Notes: generated from the sequence alone by a model not told the origin. Positions 1 through 9,318 are shown, counted from the stretch's first letter. The stretch is DNA of 64,000 bases from JAWWPG01 sp963820035 (GCA_963820035.1 CAWFYK010000002.1:1205693-1269692), one strand, 5' to 3'. Numbers and translations are program-made.

Positions 1-666
1 GGTCACACGGATCCGCTTCGCACGCAAGGCCTGTGACCATTCGAGCTGCCCGATGTGCCACTGCGCGAGCGCCGTCGACTCGGCGGTGACCACGAGGTCC
101 TCCTCCATCTGCGGGTCGGTCAGGCACACTTCGGCCGCGTCGGTGTCGACGAGCATCCACAGCCGGCGTTGACTCGGTGGCTGGTCGGTGAAGTCGAAGC
201 GGGTGACGACTCGGCGTGCGGGGAGTCGGTCCACCGCGAGGTAGCGATGGCACCAGTTGTGCAGGAGGAACCCGGGATCGCTGTCCTCAGGTGTCAGCTC
301 GAACCACTCCTCTGCCCACGTGCCCATGGCCACCAGCACCGGCCGCAGCGCCAATCCGGCCTCGCTCGGCCGGTAGCGCTGCCCCCGACCCGTTGGATGC
401 GGATCAATCACGACCACCCCCGCGCGCTCCAGCTCGCGCAGTCTGGAGGTGAGCAGGCTGCGGGACATGCCGGGCGCGCCTCGAGCCAACTCCGTGAACG
501 TGTCCGCGCCGGTGAGCAGGTTGCGCAACACGATGGGCGTCCAGCGTTCGGCGAGGATCTGGGAGGCGCGCGCGATCGGACAGTACTGCCGGTAGGAGTG
601 CATGACCGAGTGTTCCCACACATGGCCCGTGCTGGCCAGTACGAATTCTGGACTATCTGAGGGCAT
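1..666 (-). CDS. HxlR-family transcriptional regulator (3' end outside window)
   Basis: The reading frame opens at an ATG at 666 and stays open to the window edge, giving 222 residues. Residues about 22-110 form an HxlR winged-helix domain: a Cys-Pro-Ile motif is followed by ILAERWTPIVLRNL and then a recognition-helix region MSRSLLTSRLRELERAG with a wing PTGRGQRYRPTEAG-like stretch. HxlR proteins are dimeric redox- or electrophile-responsive regulators, often of a neighbouring enzyme. The downstream 100 residues are a C-terminal extension seen in longer family members. It is divergent from the hydrolase starting at 784, so the 117-bp gap between them probably holds the operator. The effector is unknown. 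Confidence 0.9.
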   Translation of the reverse strand, partial: MPSDSPEFVLASTGHVWEHSVMHSYRQYCPIARASQILAERWTPIVLRNLLTGADTFTELARGAPGMSRSLLTSRLRELERAGVVVIDPHPTGRGQRYRPSEAGLALRPVLVAMGTWAEEWFELTPEDSDPGFLLHNWCHRYLAVDRLPARRVVTRFDFTDQPPSQRRLWMLVDTDAAEVCLTDPQMEEDLVVTAESTALAQWHIGQLEWSQALRAKRIRVT

Positions 667-783
667 CTCGACCGCGCAGACTCAGGGGTGTGTCCACCCA
701 CCCTGAGAGGTTCGAGATTGAGACGACTGTCAGTCGGCAGACCAGCCCACCCAGATGAGGTACACCAGGTTCACCGGCGGATC

Positions 784-1671
784 ATGTCCGAGGCTGGACT
801 CAAGGGCTTCATGGTGCGAACCGCTGATGGCGCAGCCGTGCACGTCATGGCCACAGGGACCGGGCCTTCGGTGGTCTTCATCCACGGAACGGGCAGCCCT
901 GGATTGTTCTGGCTCCCGGCCCTGCAGGAACTGGAGTCCGTGCGGGCGCTCGCGGTCGACCGGCCCGGCTTCGGTCTGAGCGACCCGGTCGCTCCCGCCG
1001 CCACCCCGACCGAGACCGCGGTCGGATGGATCGATCGCCTGCTTGATGCCCTGGAGCTACCGTCCGCGATCCTGGTGGGCCACTCCATGGGTGGGTTGTG
1101 GTCGTTGCGCTTCGCGCTCGCCCGACCCGAGCGCGTGACGGGGCTTGCCATGCTCGGCGCCCCGTCACTACCCGGTACCCAGGCGCCGCTGCCGTTCCGG
1201 CTGATGGGTACCCCTGGAGTCGGTTCACTGATCTCCCGGCAGCGCGAGACACCCAAGTCCGTCCGCCAGTTCGCCAAGATGGTGGGCGAGGGTGAGACCA
1301 TCGGCGCCCACCCCGCGATGGTGGATCTCCTGGTGGCGGTGGGCAACGACCCGGTGGCCGGCCGAGCGCTTCACGACGAGGTTCGCGCACTGATCTCCCC
1401 GGCGGCGCTGCTGAGTCGAAGCGGATTCCGTCGCCGGGCGCGCATCACCGAAGCAGACCTGCACGGGGTCGAGGTCCCGACTCTGCTGGTGGGGGGCGAC
1501 CGCGATCCCGTCGGCGGTGCTGACGTCGCACGGCGCGTTCAGTCGCTGATCCCGCACTCCGAACTGAAGGTGTTCGACGGTGGCCACGCCCCCTGGCTCG
1601 GCCAGCCCCACCAGGTGGCGTCCGTCTTGGCCGAATGGGTACAGCGGGTGGACGGTGACAGGACTGACTGA
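784..1671 (+). CDS. alpha/beta-hydrolase
   Basis: A 295-residue alpha/beta-hydrolase. The oxyanion region VVFIHGTGSPG lies near the N-terminus, the nucleophile elbow is GHSMGG, the acid is likely in GGDRDPVGG, and the catalytic His is in DGGHAPW. An in-frame start exists at 688, but the ATG at 784 gives the normal family N-terminus and I prefer it. The substrate cannot be read from sequence; the family covers esterases, lipases, epoxide hydrolases and C-C hydrolases. Its divergent HxlR neighbour suggests induction by a small toxic molecule, which is inference. Confidence 0.85.
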   Translation: MSEAGLKGFMVRTADGAAVHVMATGTGPSVVFIHGTGSPGLFWLPALQELESVRALAVDRPGFGLSDPVAPAATPTETAVGWIDRLLDALELPSAILVGHSMGGLWSLRFALARPERVTGLAMLGAPSLPGTQAPLPFRLMGTPGVGSLISRQRETPKSVRQFAKMVGEGETIGAHPAMVDLLVAVGNDPVAGRALHDEVRALISPAALLSRSGFRRRARITEADLHGVEVPTLLVGGDRDPVGGADVARRVQSLIPHSELKVFDGGHAPWLGQPHQVASVLAEWVQRVDGDRTD

Positions 1672-1759
1672 CCTACACAGCCACCGGAGGCCGCTTCTTG
1701 GCAGCGATCGCTCACCGGCACGCGCCGCCTGCCCATCGGTGTCCGGATTTCAACTCACC

Positions 1760-1936
1760 CGCCGTTCGCGTAAGCCATCGCACCCCGACGTTGCTACCAG
1801 GGTCTCGCAGCCACACCAACTCGCCAACGCCGGTGATCACTGCGGGCTCGGCGAGCACCGCGCCTCCATGAGCAATGGCAGCCAGCGTCTCCGGCGTAGG
1901 TGAGGAGATCGATCGCGGGACCTTCCAAGCCAAAGT
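1760..1936 (-). pseudogene. VOC/glyoxalase C-terminal remnant
   Basis: In one minus-strand frame this stretch reads like the last strand-helix-strand of a vicinal-oxygen-chelate protein: an alanine-rich helix followed by GGAVLAEPAVITGVGELVWL and RDPGSNVGVR, matching the common pattern of a final metal-binding strand followed by RDPxGN. Nothing upstream in that frame supplies the rest of the fold, so this is a fragment at most. Confidence 0.4.
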
Positions 1937-2222
1937 TGTTGGCGTAGTAGCCAGCGCTAGTTGCGACGCTTCTCGGCATCAGCCCGTTCGCGGTTTCCTC
2001 GCTGAGGAGCTTCCAGAACGCGGTTGGCGGAACGACGCTGGTCCGTGCTCGCGTGTGGTACTGGAACAGGTAGTCGTGGACGTCGAGGGCGTCGGGTGAG
2101 GTGCCGGGCTTATCGTCGACGCGTACTGGGGGCAGGGCGCGGAGACCACGGTCTTCTGCTGTCGCCTCCGTCAGAGCCTCGTCGACCCATCCGGCGGGCT
2201 GGATCCGCTCGGCCGGGGCTAG
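1794..2222 (-). other. unrecognised open stretch, no clear start
   Basis: A minus-strand frame stays open from a TAA near 2222 down to 1794 and has protein-like composition (for example DVHDYLFQYHTRART and PPTAFWKLLSEETANG). It has no convincing start codon or ribosome-binding site and runs into the VOC remnant in another frame. I do not recognise the family. It could be the tail of a deleted gene. Confidence 0.25.
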
Positions 2223-2229
2223 ATATTAG

Positions 2230-3015
2230 TTGAGTGAGCATGGATCACGGTCTGCCACAGGCCAGGACGGGTGTCTCGTATATCGGGGGCGGTTGGACAA
2301 GACGTGGGAGATTCTCTGGAGACCGGGTCTCTGGTCATGCGCTCTTGCGCTGCCATCGGGAGAGCCGGAATTGCCGCTAGCTGGATAGTCCTGGGCGCGC
2401 TCTGTCACTTTGCGTCAGTGATGTTCGCCTCATGCCAGGCTCCGGGACGGCCGCCGCATGCTCCCAGAGCACGGCCACCGATGGGCTGCTGGTCGCCGCG
2501 CAGAGGGATGCGCATGCGGGACAACTTCGGCTCGGCGCCGGAGTGTCCCAATCGCCCCACGAGCCGTTGGGCGTACGAGACAGCTGCACAGGACCCGGAC
2601 GAAGCGCCCCACACCGCCCAGAATGGGGGACGAGTTGCGAACGCACGGATCCGCCGATCAGGGCTGGGCGGAGGCAACATCCCTCGGAACCCGCTCTTCG
2701 GGGCACCCACGCTGTTGCGGAGGTGTCAAGTACTCAGGCCACGAATCCCAACGAGAACATCGGGCCGGCGCCATGGCATCTGACGCCGTTTATGGGGCTC
2801 GATCCGAGATCGGTGCATCGCGGCGACTTCCGGACCGGGTGTCCGAGTGACGGGCGTTGTGCGTGCCGATAGTCCACCGGCCAACTGCCCAGTCGGGCAC
2901 CTCCCCAAGGGGGCACCGTCCCTATCGGGCAGCTACTGCGCGCAGAAAGTGTGCCCGATGGCCCCTGGCAGCCCTTCCTCGCAGCGGCTAGCGTCATCGA
3001 GAAGCGCGCTCCGGC
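2230..3015. other. gap with no supported gene
   Basis: About 800 bases between the remnants and the gene at 3028. All frames are either low-complexity Arg/Pro-rich shadows or short. I see no tRNA, no clear repeat and no recognisable protein motif. The last 20 bases hold the ribosome-binding site GGGAGG of the next gene. Confidence 0.5.
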
Positions 3016-3027
3016 AGGGAGGTCACG

Positions 3028-4782
3028 ATGCCAGGTCGCCACGACACTGATCTCGGGCCGGCCGCCGACACTCGACCGTTGAGTCCGCCAGTTGCGCGCG
3101 GAGCGCGGGAAACACCCTACGCAGCAGGCGGCGAGTTCCCTCGCGACGCCGTGACCTTCGCAGCGCTGCAGGTGGTCGCCGGCAACCGGGCCGTCTCGCG
3201 GTTGCTGGCAAAGCCCGCGCCGAACGCGGTTCAGCGCTGCGGCCCCACCCCCTGTGACTGCACTCCCGAGGAGCGGGCGGAGAAGGAAACCAATCAGGCC
3301 TCAGCGCCCGTGCAGCGAGCCACCTCGCCCGACTGGGCGATTCGCGGCAAGTTCCCCGGCGCGGCGTCCGTACCGAACACCATCTTCTTTGACATGAACG
3401 AGACCAGCCCGGACGCGACGGAGCAAGGCAAGCTTGCGCCGCTGGCCACCCCGCCAACTCAAGCGCTCACCCTCAAGGGCAGCACCAGCGAGGAAGGTGC
3501 CGCCGGGCTCAACGCGAGCATCGCGAGCACCCGGATCGCGGCCGTCTCCAGCGGCCTGGCCGCTGCAGGACATACCGGGGCCCGCACCCCGGAGCCCCGC
3601 CCACTCGCCGGCGCAGGAAATATCGACTATCGGCGCGCGCGCTCGGTCGAGGTCCGCCCCACCGGCGCAGTGTCGCCGACACCGGACTGCTCGGCCGGCC
3701 CGCAGCCCAACGACTGCGGTCCTGCCCCGAGTCCCTTCACGACCGCGCTCGCGCGCGCCCACGCGATGGTCGCGAGTGCACGCGCCGCACTCGCGGCTCC
3801 CGACGCCGCGACGACGGCGTTGCTGACCCAGCTGTTCGGTGGGACCGCCGCCGCGCCGACAGTCAGCGCCAACCTGGCCGCCATCGACGGGCAGCTCACC
3901 CACATGACGCCATTTGGTGGCACCAGCGGGCACCGCTGCGTCAACACCTGTGATGCCGCGTGCGGCGCCGGCGCCACCGCCTACAATGATGGTGACGGGC
4001 CGAGCGCCCTGATGACCCTTTGCCCGATCTACCTGGCTGACCCGGACCTCGACTCGCGCGCTTCCGTCCTCATTCACGAGGGCTCCCACGGCACCGTGGG
4101 ACTGACCACCGATGACCAGTCCTACGTGTGGCAGCGGCTCATCACCCGGCTGCCCCCCGCGATGGCGCTGAACAATGCGGACAGCTACACCGGGCTGGTC
4201 CAACTGATTGTCAACCCCGGCAGCGTCACGCTGGGTCCCTCAGCTCCCGACACGCACGCCGGTGGCATGTCGGCGGCCGAGCAGGGCCAGGTAGATGACG
4301 CGGTCGCCTGGCTGCAGCAATGGATCATGGGGATGCAATCCGAGGTGTCGTCCCTGTACGGCGTCATTGTGGAGTCACGCACCGCGTCACCGCCATCCTG
4401 GTCGAACACCTACTACGAGGAGACCATGACGCGAATCGCCCCGATCTTCGGGCTGCACGCGCCGCCGCCGGTGTCCGGCAAGACTGACCAGGTGGCCATC
4501 GCAGGCATCTCGGATCGGTACGACACGCTGCTCGGGGCGGTGACCAACCAGCTCAGCTTGACCAAGGTCGGCGGAGCGGTCACGACGTGGGACGCCGGAC
4601 CGGGCACGACCGTTCGCTTCGGCACGGACTTCTTCGCCTCCGGGCAGACAGCGCGCAGCCGCACCGAGTTGCTGTTGAGCGCTGTCATCGCGGCTGACCC
4701 GAACATCACCGCTGCCCGACGCGGACAGTACCGCTCCGCGCTCCTGAGCATCGTCGCCCGCGGAAACATCGGGACGCCATGA
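3028..4782 (+). CDS. putative contractile-injection-system cargo: OmpA-like domain plus M35-type metallopeptidase
   Basis: 584 residues, ATG preceded by GGGAGG. Residues about 46-80 carry the motif LQVVAGNRAVSRLL followed by VQRCGPTPCDC, a signature common near the N-terminus of proteins from extracellular contractile injection (eCIS) loci. Residues about 110-210 resemble an OmpA-like peptidoglycan-binding domain (LTLKGSTSEEG, then a GNIDYRRARSVEV tail). Residues about 330-400 look like a deuterolysin-type (M35, aspzincin) zinc protease: H350-E351-G-S-H354, then TTDDQSY supplying the third Asp ligand, then NNADSY as in M35 proteins. No signal peptide or eCIS structural gene is visible. The stop overlaps the start of the next gene (ATGA), so the two are translated together. 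The domains are clear; the role is inference. Confidence 0.75.
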   Translation: MPGRHDTDLGPAADTRPLSPPVARGARETPYAAGGEFPRDAVTFAALQVVAGNRAVSRLLAKPAPNAVQRCGPTPCDCTPEERAEKETNQASAPVQRATSPDWAIRGKFPGAASVPNTIFFDMNETSPDATEQGKLAPLATPPTQALTLKGSTSEEGAAGLNASIASTRIAAVSSGLAAAGHTGARTPEPRPLAGAGNIDYRRARSVEVRPTGAVSPTPDCSAGPQPNDCGPAPSPFTTALARAHAMVASARAALAAPDAATTALLTQLFGGTAAAPTVSANLAAIDGQLTHMTPFGGTSGHRCVNTCDAACGAGATAYNDGDGPSALMTLCPIYLADPDLDSRASVLIHEGSHGTVGLTTDDQSYVWQRLITRLPPAMALNNADSYTGLVQLIVNPGSVTLGPSAPDTHAGGMSAAEQGQVDDAVAWLQQWIMGMQSEVSSLYGVIVESRTASPPSWSNTYYEETMTRIAPIFGLHAPPPVSGKTDQVAIAGISDRYDTLLGAVTNQLSLTKVGGAVTTWDAGPGTTVRFGTDFFASGQTARSRTELLLSAVIAADPNITAARRGQYRSALLSIVARGNIGTP

Positions 4783-5873
4783 CGCCGCCCGAGTCCTCGC
4801 CCGTCGGCGGTCTGGCGGTGATCCACTCCGGGCTCCCCCTGGCGGGCGTCGCAGGCACTGCCGGGCCTGGCCCCGTCCTCGGCGCTGCCGGCGGCAACTG
4901 GCTGCACTGCTTCACCGGAACACCCCGGACGAAGGCGCAGTACTTCCGGCTCGATCACGACGGTGTACTGGTCGAGCCGCCGGTCGCCACGGGGCTGCCC
5001 CCCGTGCATTCCGTCGCTGGGGGTCCGGACGAGCTGCTGGTGTCATGCGTAGACGAGGTCGACGGCCGAGCGGCGCCGCTGCTGGCTCGGGTCGGGTTCG
5101 ACGGTCGCGTTGGTCGCCGCGGCCACCTCCCGATCGAGGGGACGCTGACTCGCTGGCCGACCCTCGCCCGCTCGCCCGAGACCGCCTGCTGTGCCTGGAG
5201 CAGCAGCAATGGCGAGCACCACGACTGGATCGCCGAGTTGGTCGGTGACGAGCCCGTGGAGCGGCTGGTCCCTGTCGATATCGGGGCTGGGCCGGAGGCC
5301 ACTGACCTGTCGGTCGCGGCGATTGGGAGTGACGTGCTGATGGCCAGCCTGCTGAGGGGCCCGCCACGGGTTTCGCTGCGCCGGCTGCGCCATGGTCGCG
5401 TGGTCACGGCCGACGAACTTCTCGACATCGGCAATCCGACGTTCCTGCGCTTGTACGGCGGGACACGCGGGTGGTGGCTGCTCTGGGCGGAGCCGAATGG
5501 CACCCTGCTGGTGCGGCGGCTGCAGCCCTCCGCAGAAGATCTGGCGGGCGGTTGGGAGCAACCGCGGGCGGTCTACCGGGCGGGTCCGGTAGACCGAGTC
5601 TTCGACGCGCACCTGCTGGTGGGTCCCGTCGACGCAGCTCTCCTGGTGCGCGTTTCTCAGCCTGGTGGAGCGCACCGGCACCACTTCCGTGACCTCCTCA
5701 CAGTGCTGGCACACGAGGACGATGCGCCGCATTCGTTCCTGGAGCTGAGCGAACCGGGCACGGGCTATTCGGCTGGTGGATGGGTGTCCGGCCGGCTGGT
5801 CGTCGTACACGGTGCAGTGCAGCCACTTGTCACTGTTCTTGCGCACCCGTCGGGTGAGCGAGTCCGGAGCTGA
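4779..5873 (+). CDS. hypothetical protein coupled to the metallopeptidase gene
   Basis: 364 residues, starting inside the stop codon of the upstream gene. I do not recognise the family. The protein has repeated short beta-strand blocks (VVATGLPPVHSVAGGPDELLVSCV-like segments spaced about 50 residues apart, WWLLWAEPNGTLLVRRL, FDAHLLVGPVDAALLVRV), which suggests a beta-propeller-like fold. It has no signal peptide and no transmembrane segment. The tight coupling points to a partner function, for example a binding or immunity component; this is inference. Confidence 0.7.
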   Translation: MTPPESSPVGGLAVIHSGLPLAGVAGTAGPGPVLGAAGGNWLHCFTGTPRTKAQYFRLDHDGVLVEPPVATGLPPVHSVAGGPDELLVSCVDEVDGRAAPLLARVGFDGRVGRRGHLPIEGTLTRWPTLARSPETACCAWSSSNGEHHDWIAELVGDEPVERLVPVDIGAGPEATDLSVAAIGSDVLMASLLRGPPRVSLRRLRHGRVVTADELLDIGNPTFLRLYGGTRGWWLLWAEPNGTLLVRRLQPSAEDLAGGWEQPRAVYRAGPVDRVFDAHLLVGPVDAALLVRVSQPGGAHRHHFRDLLTVLAHEDDAPHSFLELSEPGTGYSAGGWVSGRLVVVHGAVQPLVTVLAHPSGERVRS

Positions 5874-5921
5874 GGACATGACCGCAGTGCATGCGGAATG
5901 CTGACGAGCCCTTGCGCCGGG

Positions 5922-6345
5922 TCAAGCAGGGTAGGCCGCGCCGGTGAAGTTGACCATGATCAAGAACAGGATGTTGCCCCCGCAGTTACGAAGAAAATGT
6001 TCCCCTTCTGCCCGCCGAGGGTGAAGTTCGTGCAGATCTCGGGAAGCAGGAGCTAGCGGAGCAGTTTCCCGTTGCTCTGGTCGAAGCAGTGCAGACCGTC
6101 GTGAGCGGCACACCAGACGCGGCCGCGATTGTCGACCCGGACGCCGTCGAAGCCTCCGGCGTCACATTCCGCGAGTAGCTCTCTACCGCTGAGCGTCTTA
6201 CTAGACGAGACGCCGAAGCGGCAGATGTGCCGACGCCGGGTGTCCGCGATGTAGAGCGTGCGCGCGTCGGCGGAGAGGGCCAGCCCTTTGGGCGCTCGAC
6301 GTCGCGACATCGCGGCGATTTGCTTCTGCACCCCACCACGATCCT
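5922..6345 (-). pseudogene. SMP-30/gluconolactonase remnant
   Basis: The minus strand encodes the C-terminal part of an SMP-30/gluconolactonase-type beta-propeller: PKGLALSADARTLYIADT, then FDGVRVDNRGRVWCAAHDGL, then PEICTNFTLGG. After GKLLR there is an in-frame TAG, and 30 codons later a frameshift is needed to continue into the tail ending NFTGAAYPA. The N-terminal half is missing. It is clearly dead. Confidence 0.75.
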
Positions 6346-6450
6346 CTTGCGGGCGATTCGATGTCCCATCATTGGACCGCTTGGAATGTGGCAAGTGAGT
6401 GTGTCGAGTGCAGGACCGGGCTCTCCTCTTCGCCAGTACCTGATGCCACG

Positions 6451-7328
6451 ATGTCGGGTATGACATGCGACATCCGTGCTGCTGGCCGATCCTTCATCGA
6501 ACGCGAGGGACGGCTTGTGGAACGCAGGCTCGCCGCGGTGCTGTTCGACGATGCGGACCCTGCCGGTGCGGTCGACGCCGTCCTGGCCTACCGCAATTCT
6601 GACGGAGGGTTCGGGCAAGGGCTCGAGCCCGACAGGCGGTGTCCGGCCAGTCTTCCTATCGATGTGGAGCGAGCGCTGGACGTATTGATCGAGGCCGGGT
6701 CCAGCCGCGTCCGCGTCGTGCCCTGGTCCTGTTAGCTGCGACTGGCTGGGCGTTGTGGCCAGGACAACGGTGCAGTTCCACTGGCCTCCCTGAGATCGAG
6801 AACTACCCCCGTGCCGAGCTCTGGACAGACTGGACTTACGTGCCGGGTCTGAACCCGGCCGCCGGGCTGGCAGGGCGGCTGCACCGGAGGGGCGTCACTC
6901 ACCAGTGGCTCACCCAGGCCACCTTGTGGACCTGGGCCCGGCTCGAGTCCGGGTTCGACGAGGACGCGCATGCCCTGGTCGAGGTGCTGGAGTTCCTCGC
7001 CTACGTGCCCGACCGGCGACGCGCGGAGCAGTTTGCCGCCCAGGTTGGCGACTGGCTCGCGGACCTCCGTTGGTTCCGCGCCTCCCCAGACGACCCGGGA
7101 TACGGGCTCACTCCCCTCCACTTGGCGCCGACTCCCAACAGCCCTTGGAGGCGACTGTTTGACGACGCCACCATCGACAGCCACCTCGACCGGATGGTCA
7201 GGGATCAGGAGCCCGACGGCGGCTGGGATATCACCTGGAGTGCACCTGGGTTCCCTTCTACGTTGGAGTGGCGCGGTATCGAGACACTTCGAGCTCTGCG
7301 CACCCTCACAGCCTACGGTCGGCTCTGA
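6451..7328 (+). pseudogene. prenyltransferase/squalene-cyclase-repeat-like protein, frameshifted
   Basis: The first frame from 6451 reads RLAAVLFDDADPAGAVDAVL, then YRNSDGGFGQGLEPD, the QW/DGGFG-type repeat of terpene cyclase or prenyltransferase alpha-toroid proteins. It stops at 6735. The next frame continues the same family to 7328 with PGLNPAAGLAGRLHRRG and DQEPDGGWDITW. The stretch between about 6690 and 6800 is scrambled, so there is a frameshift plus local damage rather than one indel. The intact family is an actinobacterial protein of about 290 residues with unknown substrate. Confidence 0.65.
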
Positions 7329-7477
7329 TCTGAGGGATCGCCCCACCAACCTCCAACACGATCAATCGCACCGGCATCTGCGTGACTCGCTGATCGAGCC
7401 GAACCGCCAGGTAGACGAACGATATGCGGTCGCGGCAGGATACGTCGGCAGCATTTCGACGCGAACCAATCGACGTC

Positions 7478-7520
7478 CCGCATGCGGATCCTCACGCGGA
7501 GCGTGACCATTACGGGATCC
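7478..7520 (-). repeat. REP-like palindromic repeat, copy 1
   Basis: Read on the minus strand, a perfect palindrome (arms TCACGC/GCGTGA around a 3-base centre, 7492-7506) lies between two GGATCC-like hexamers. The same unit recurs at 28261-28318 and 47601-47618. Confidence 0.55.
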
Positions 7521-7611
7521 GCCATCAGGACGGTGGCTGACCAAGAAGAGTCCAGCACCCGAGGTTCGAGCCGCTGCTTCCTGTCCTGATGGGGGCAATA
7601 ATGTCGTTGCG

Positions 7612-7734
7612 CCCTGGCAGACGTCCGACCCAGGCTCCAACGTGGTGGACGTCTACGTCGGCTACCTTCGCAAGAAGTGCGGGTCGGACACGATCAAGAC
7701 CGTCCGCGGCATGGGCTACCGCCTCGAGCCGTAG
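7612..7734 (+). pseudogene. OmpR/PhoB-family response regulator, C-terminal remnant
   Basis: The plus strand ends with SDPGSNVVDVYVGYLRKK, then GSDTIKTVRGMGYRLEP and a stop at 7732-7734. This is the canonical recognition helix and wing of an OmpR/PhoB winged-helix domain. No receiver domain precedes it, and the 280 bases upstream hold only the repeat at 7478-7520. Confidence 0.75.
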
Positions 7735-7757
7735 CCCCGCTTCGGCAGCCGCCGGGT

Positions 7758-8909
7758 TCAGTAGCGCAGCGCAGCGGCGGCCCGGTGGCCGTCGAGGACC
7801 TCAGCCGCTGGTACGGCGTACACCTGGCCTCCGTGGGTGAGGGTGTCGGTGACGGCGCGGTCGAGCAGCTCGCACGAGCTGAACGACTCCTCTGCGCCGA
7901 GGCCGACTACGGGGCCGAGGTCGGAGACCTGCTCCCAGCACCAGGGCTCGCCAGCGACGAAGAGCGACTCGACCCTGCCCTGTGCCGCTGTCTGCGCGAT
8001 CCGGTCCGGCTCCTCCACCGACTGCCCCGCGGCGCGGAGCTCGCCCAGGCGGTCGAGCGCTCGGGCACGCTGCGCGTCGAGCATCCCCTCGATCAGCGGC
8101 CACGCGACGTCGTGCAGCTTCTCGGGGGGCAGCCCGTCGGGGTTCGTGCGGATCTCCTCGTCGAGGACGTGCGGGTAGGAGTTGACCGACCGGTACGCCG
8201 CCACCATCTCGGTGAGCCCGACGAGCACCATCGGGAGGTTCTCGCCGCGGAGGTAGTCGGCGAGGCCGTCGGCAACCTTGCGGAGGAACTTGGTCACCTC
8301 CTCCTTCTTGAGCTCACCGTCGGCGGCGCCGTAGCCGTAGAAGACCGCTCGTCCGCCCCGCCCTCCGGCGAGGGGACGCGCCATGGCGTCCGATCGTGAT
8401 TCCTGCTCCTCGACGACGTCGCGAAGGTCGCGGGGTACGTCGCGCAGCTCGAGCTCCTCGACGTGCTGCATGCTGCCCTCGAACAGGCGGACGTCGCGCT
8501 GGCTGATCGCGAGGAGCAGGAAGTGTCTGTCGTTGGTGAGGACACGCATGAGGGGACCGGTGACGAACCGGTCCCCCACCGTGGCGAGCTCGGGAAGAGT
8601 GACGGGGACGCGGTAGCTGCGGTGCCAGCCTGCGCGCAGGAACATCGCCAGTCCGTCGCTCATGTACTGCCAGGCCAGGGTGTCCCCGTGGAGGGCCCAC
8701 GCGGGGGCGAGGAGCTCGGTGATCTCGGTGCGCCGCATGCCCCGCTCCGCCAGAGCCGCCTCAGAGCTCGTCAAGAGGTTCTTCCAGCGCAGCGGGTCCG
8801 TCCTGTCTTCCGACCCGAGACGGTGGGTCGGCAAGAACAGCGACAGGTGGGTGCCGGGTTGCTCTCTTCGCGCCAGCAAGGTCAGGTCCCCCTTCGTGAC
8901 AATGTCCAT
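7758..8909 (-). CDS. baeRF-family (archaeo-eukaryotic release-factor-like) protein
   Basis: 383 residues. The ATG at 8909 follows GGGAGGCGCG, and I prefer it to the upstream in-frame codon at 8939. Order of features: THLSLFLPTHRLG at the N-terminus, a central TNDRHFLLLAISQRDVRLFEG strand pair, and a C-terminal half with LVGLTEMVAAYRSVNSYPHVLDEEI. This is the pattern of the bacterial eRF1-like families (baeRF), which combine an eRF1 middle-type domain with an L7Ae-like C-terminal fold. Members are thought to act on ribosomes under stress but are uncharacterised. It stands alone, with a pseudogene on each side. Confidence 0.75.
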   Translation of the reverse strand: MDIVTKGDLTLLARREQPGTHLSLFLPTHRLGSEDRTDPLRWKNLLTSSEAALAERGMRRTEITELLAPAWALHGDTLAWQYMSDGLAMFLRAGWHRSYRVPVTLPELATVGDRFVTGPLMRVLTNDRHFLLLAISQRDVRLFEGSMQHVEELELRDVPRDLRDVVEEQESRSDAMARPLAGGRGGRAVFYGYGAADGELKKEEVTKFLRKVADGLADYLRGENLPMVLVGLTEMVAAYRSVNSYPHVLDEEIRTNPDGLPPEKLHDVAWPLIEGMLDAQRARALDRLGELRAAGQSVEEPDRIAQTAAQGRVESLFVAGEPWCWEQVSDLGPVVGLGAEESFSSCELLDRAVTDTLTHGGQVYAVPAAEVLDGHRAAAALRY

Positions 8910-9021
8910 CGCGCCTCCCGCTGTTCGCCGTGCCTTCACCGTACTGGCACGGTAGTGCGCCTTCGAGCTCTTCGCGCAGCTTCGGGCGCCGAGGTGCTAC
9001 CGCACCTTGAAACCGGCGACC

Positions 9022-9258
9022 ATGAGCGACGAGACTTGGGACGGCCATCGGGTGGTCAGCGCGAACTCGGGTGAGACACGATTCCGCGTGCGCGGCAACC
9101 GGACGGTCGACACGAACACTCGCGAAACGTCCTTCCGCGTCCGTGACGACGGCAGAGTGGTGGACGCCAACTCAAGCGAAACCCGATTCCGTGTGCGTGA
9201 TGACGGCCGCGTGGTCTACGTCAACACGGGCGAGACGGTCTACCGACTCAGGGGCTGA
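9022..9258 (+). CDS. small protein made of four 20-residue repeats
   Basis: 78 residues from the ATG at 9022. After a short leader (MSDETWDGHRVVSA), three full units and one partial of the pattern N-[ST]-x-E-T-x-[FY]-R-[VL]-R follow every 20 residues: NSGETRFRVRG, NTRETSFRVRDDGR, NSSETRFRVRDDGR, NTGETVYRLRG. The 60-bp period is visible in the DNA. The alternating polar/hydrophobic strands with DGR turns suggest stacked beta hairpins. No signal peptide. I know no named family. Codon use fits the surrounding genes. Confidence 0.6.
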   Translation: MSDETWDGHRVVSANSGETRFRVRGNRTVDTNTRETSFRVRDDGRVVDANSSETRFRVRDDGRVVYVNTGETVYRLRG

Positions 9259-9318
9259 ACCCCGGCGACCGGGGCCTGTTCGAGCAAGCCGCTGCGGACT
9301 CCCGGACATCAGCGATCA

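Noticed and set aside
7560..7580. GAGGTTCGAGCC as a tRNA T-arm
   Set aside because: No acceptor, anticodon or D-arm pairing nearby.
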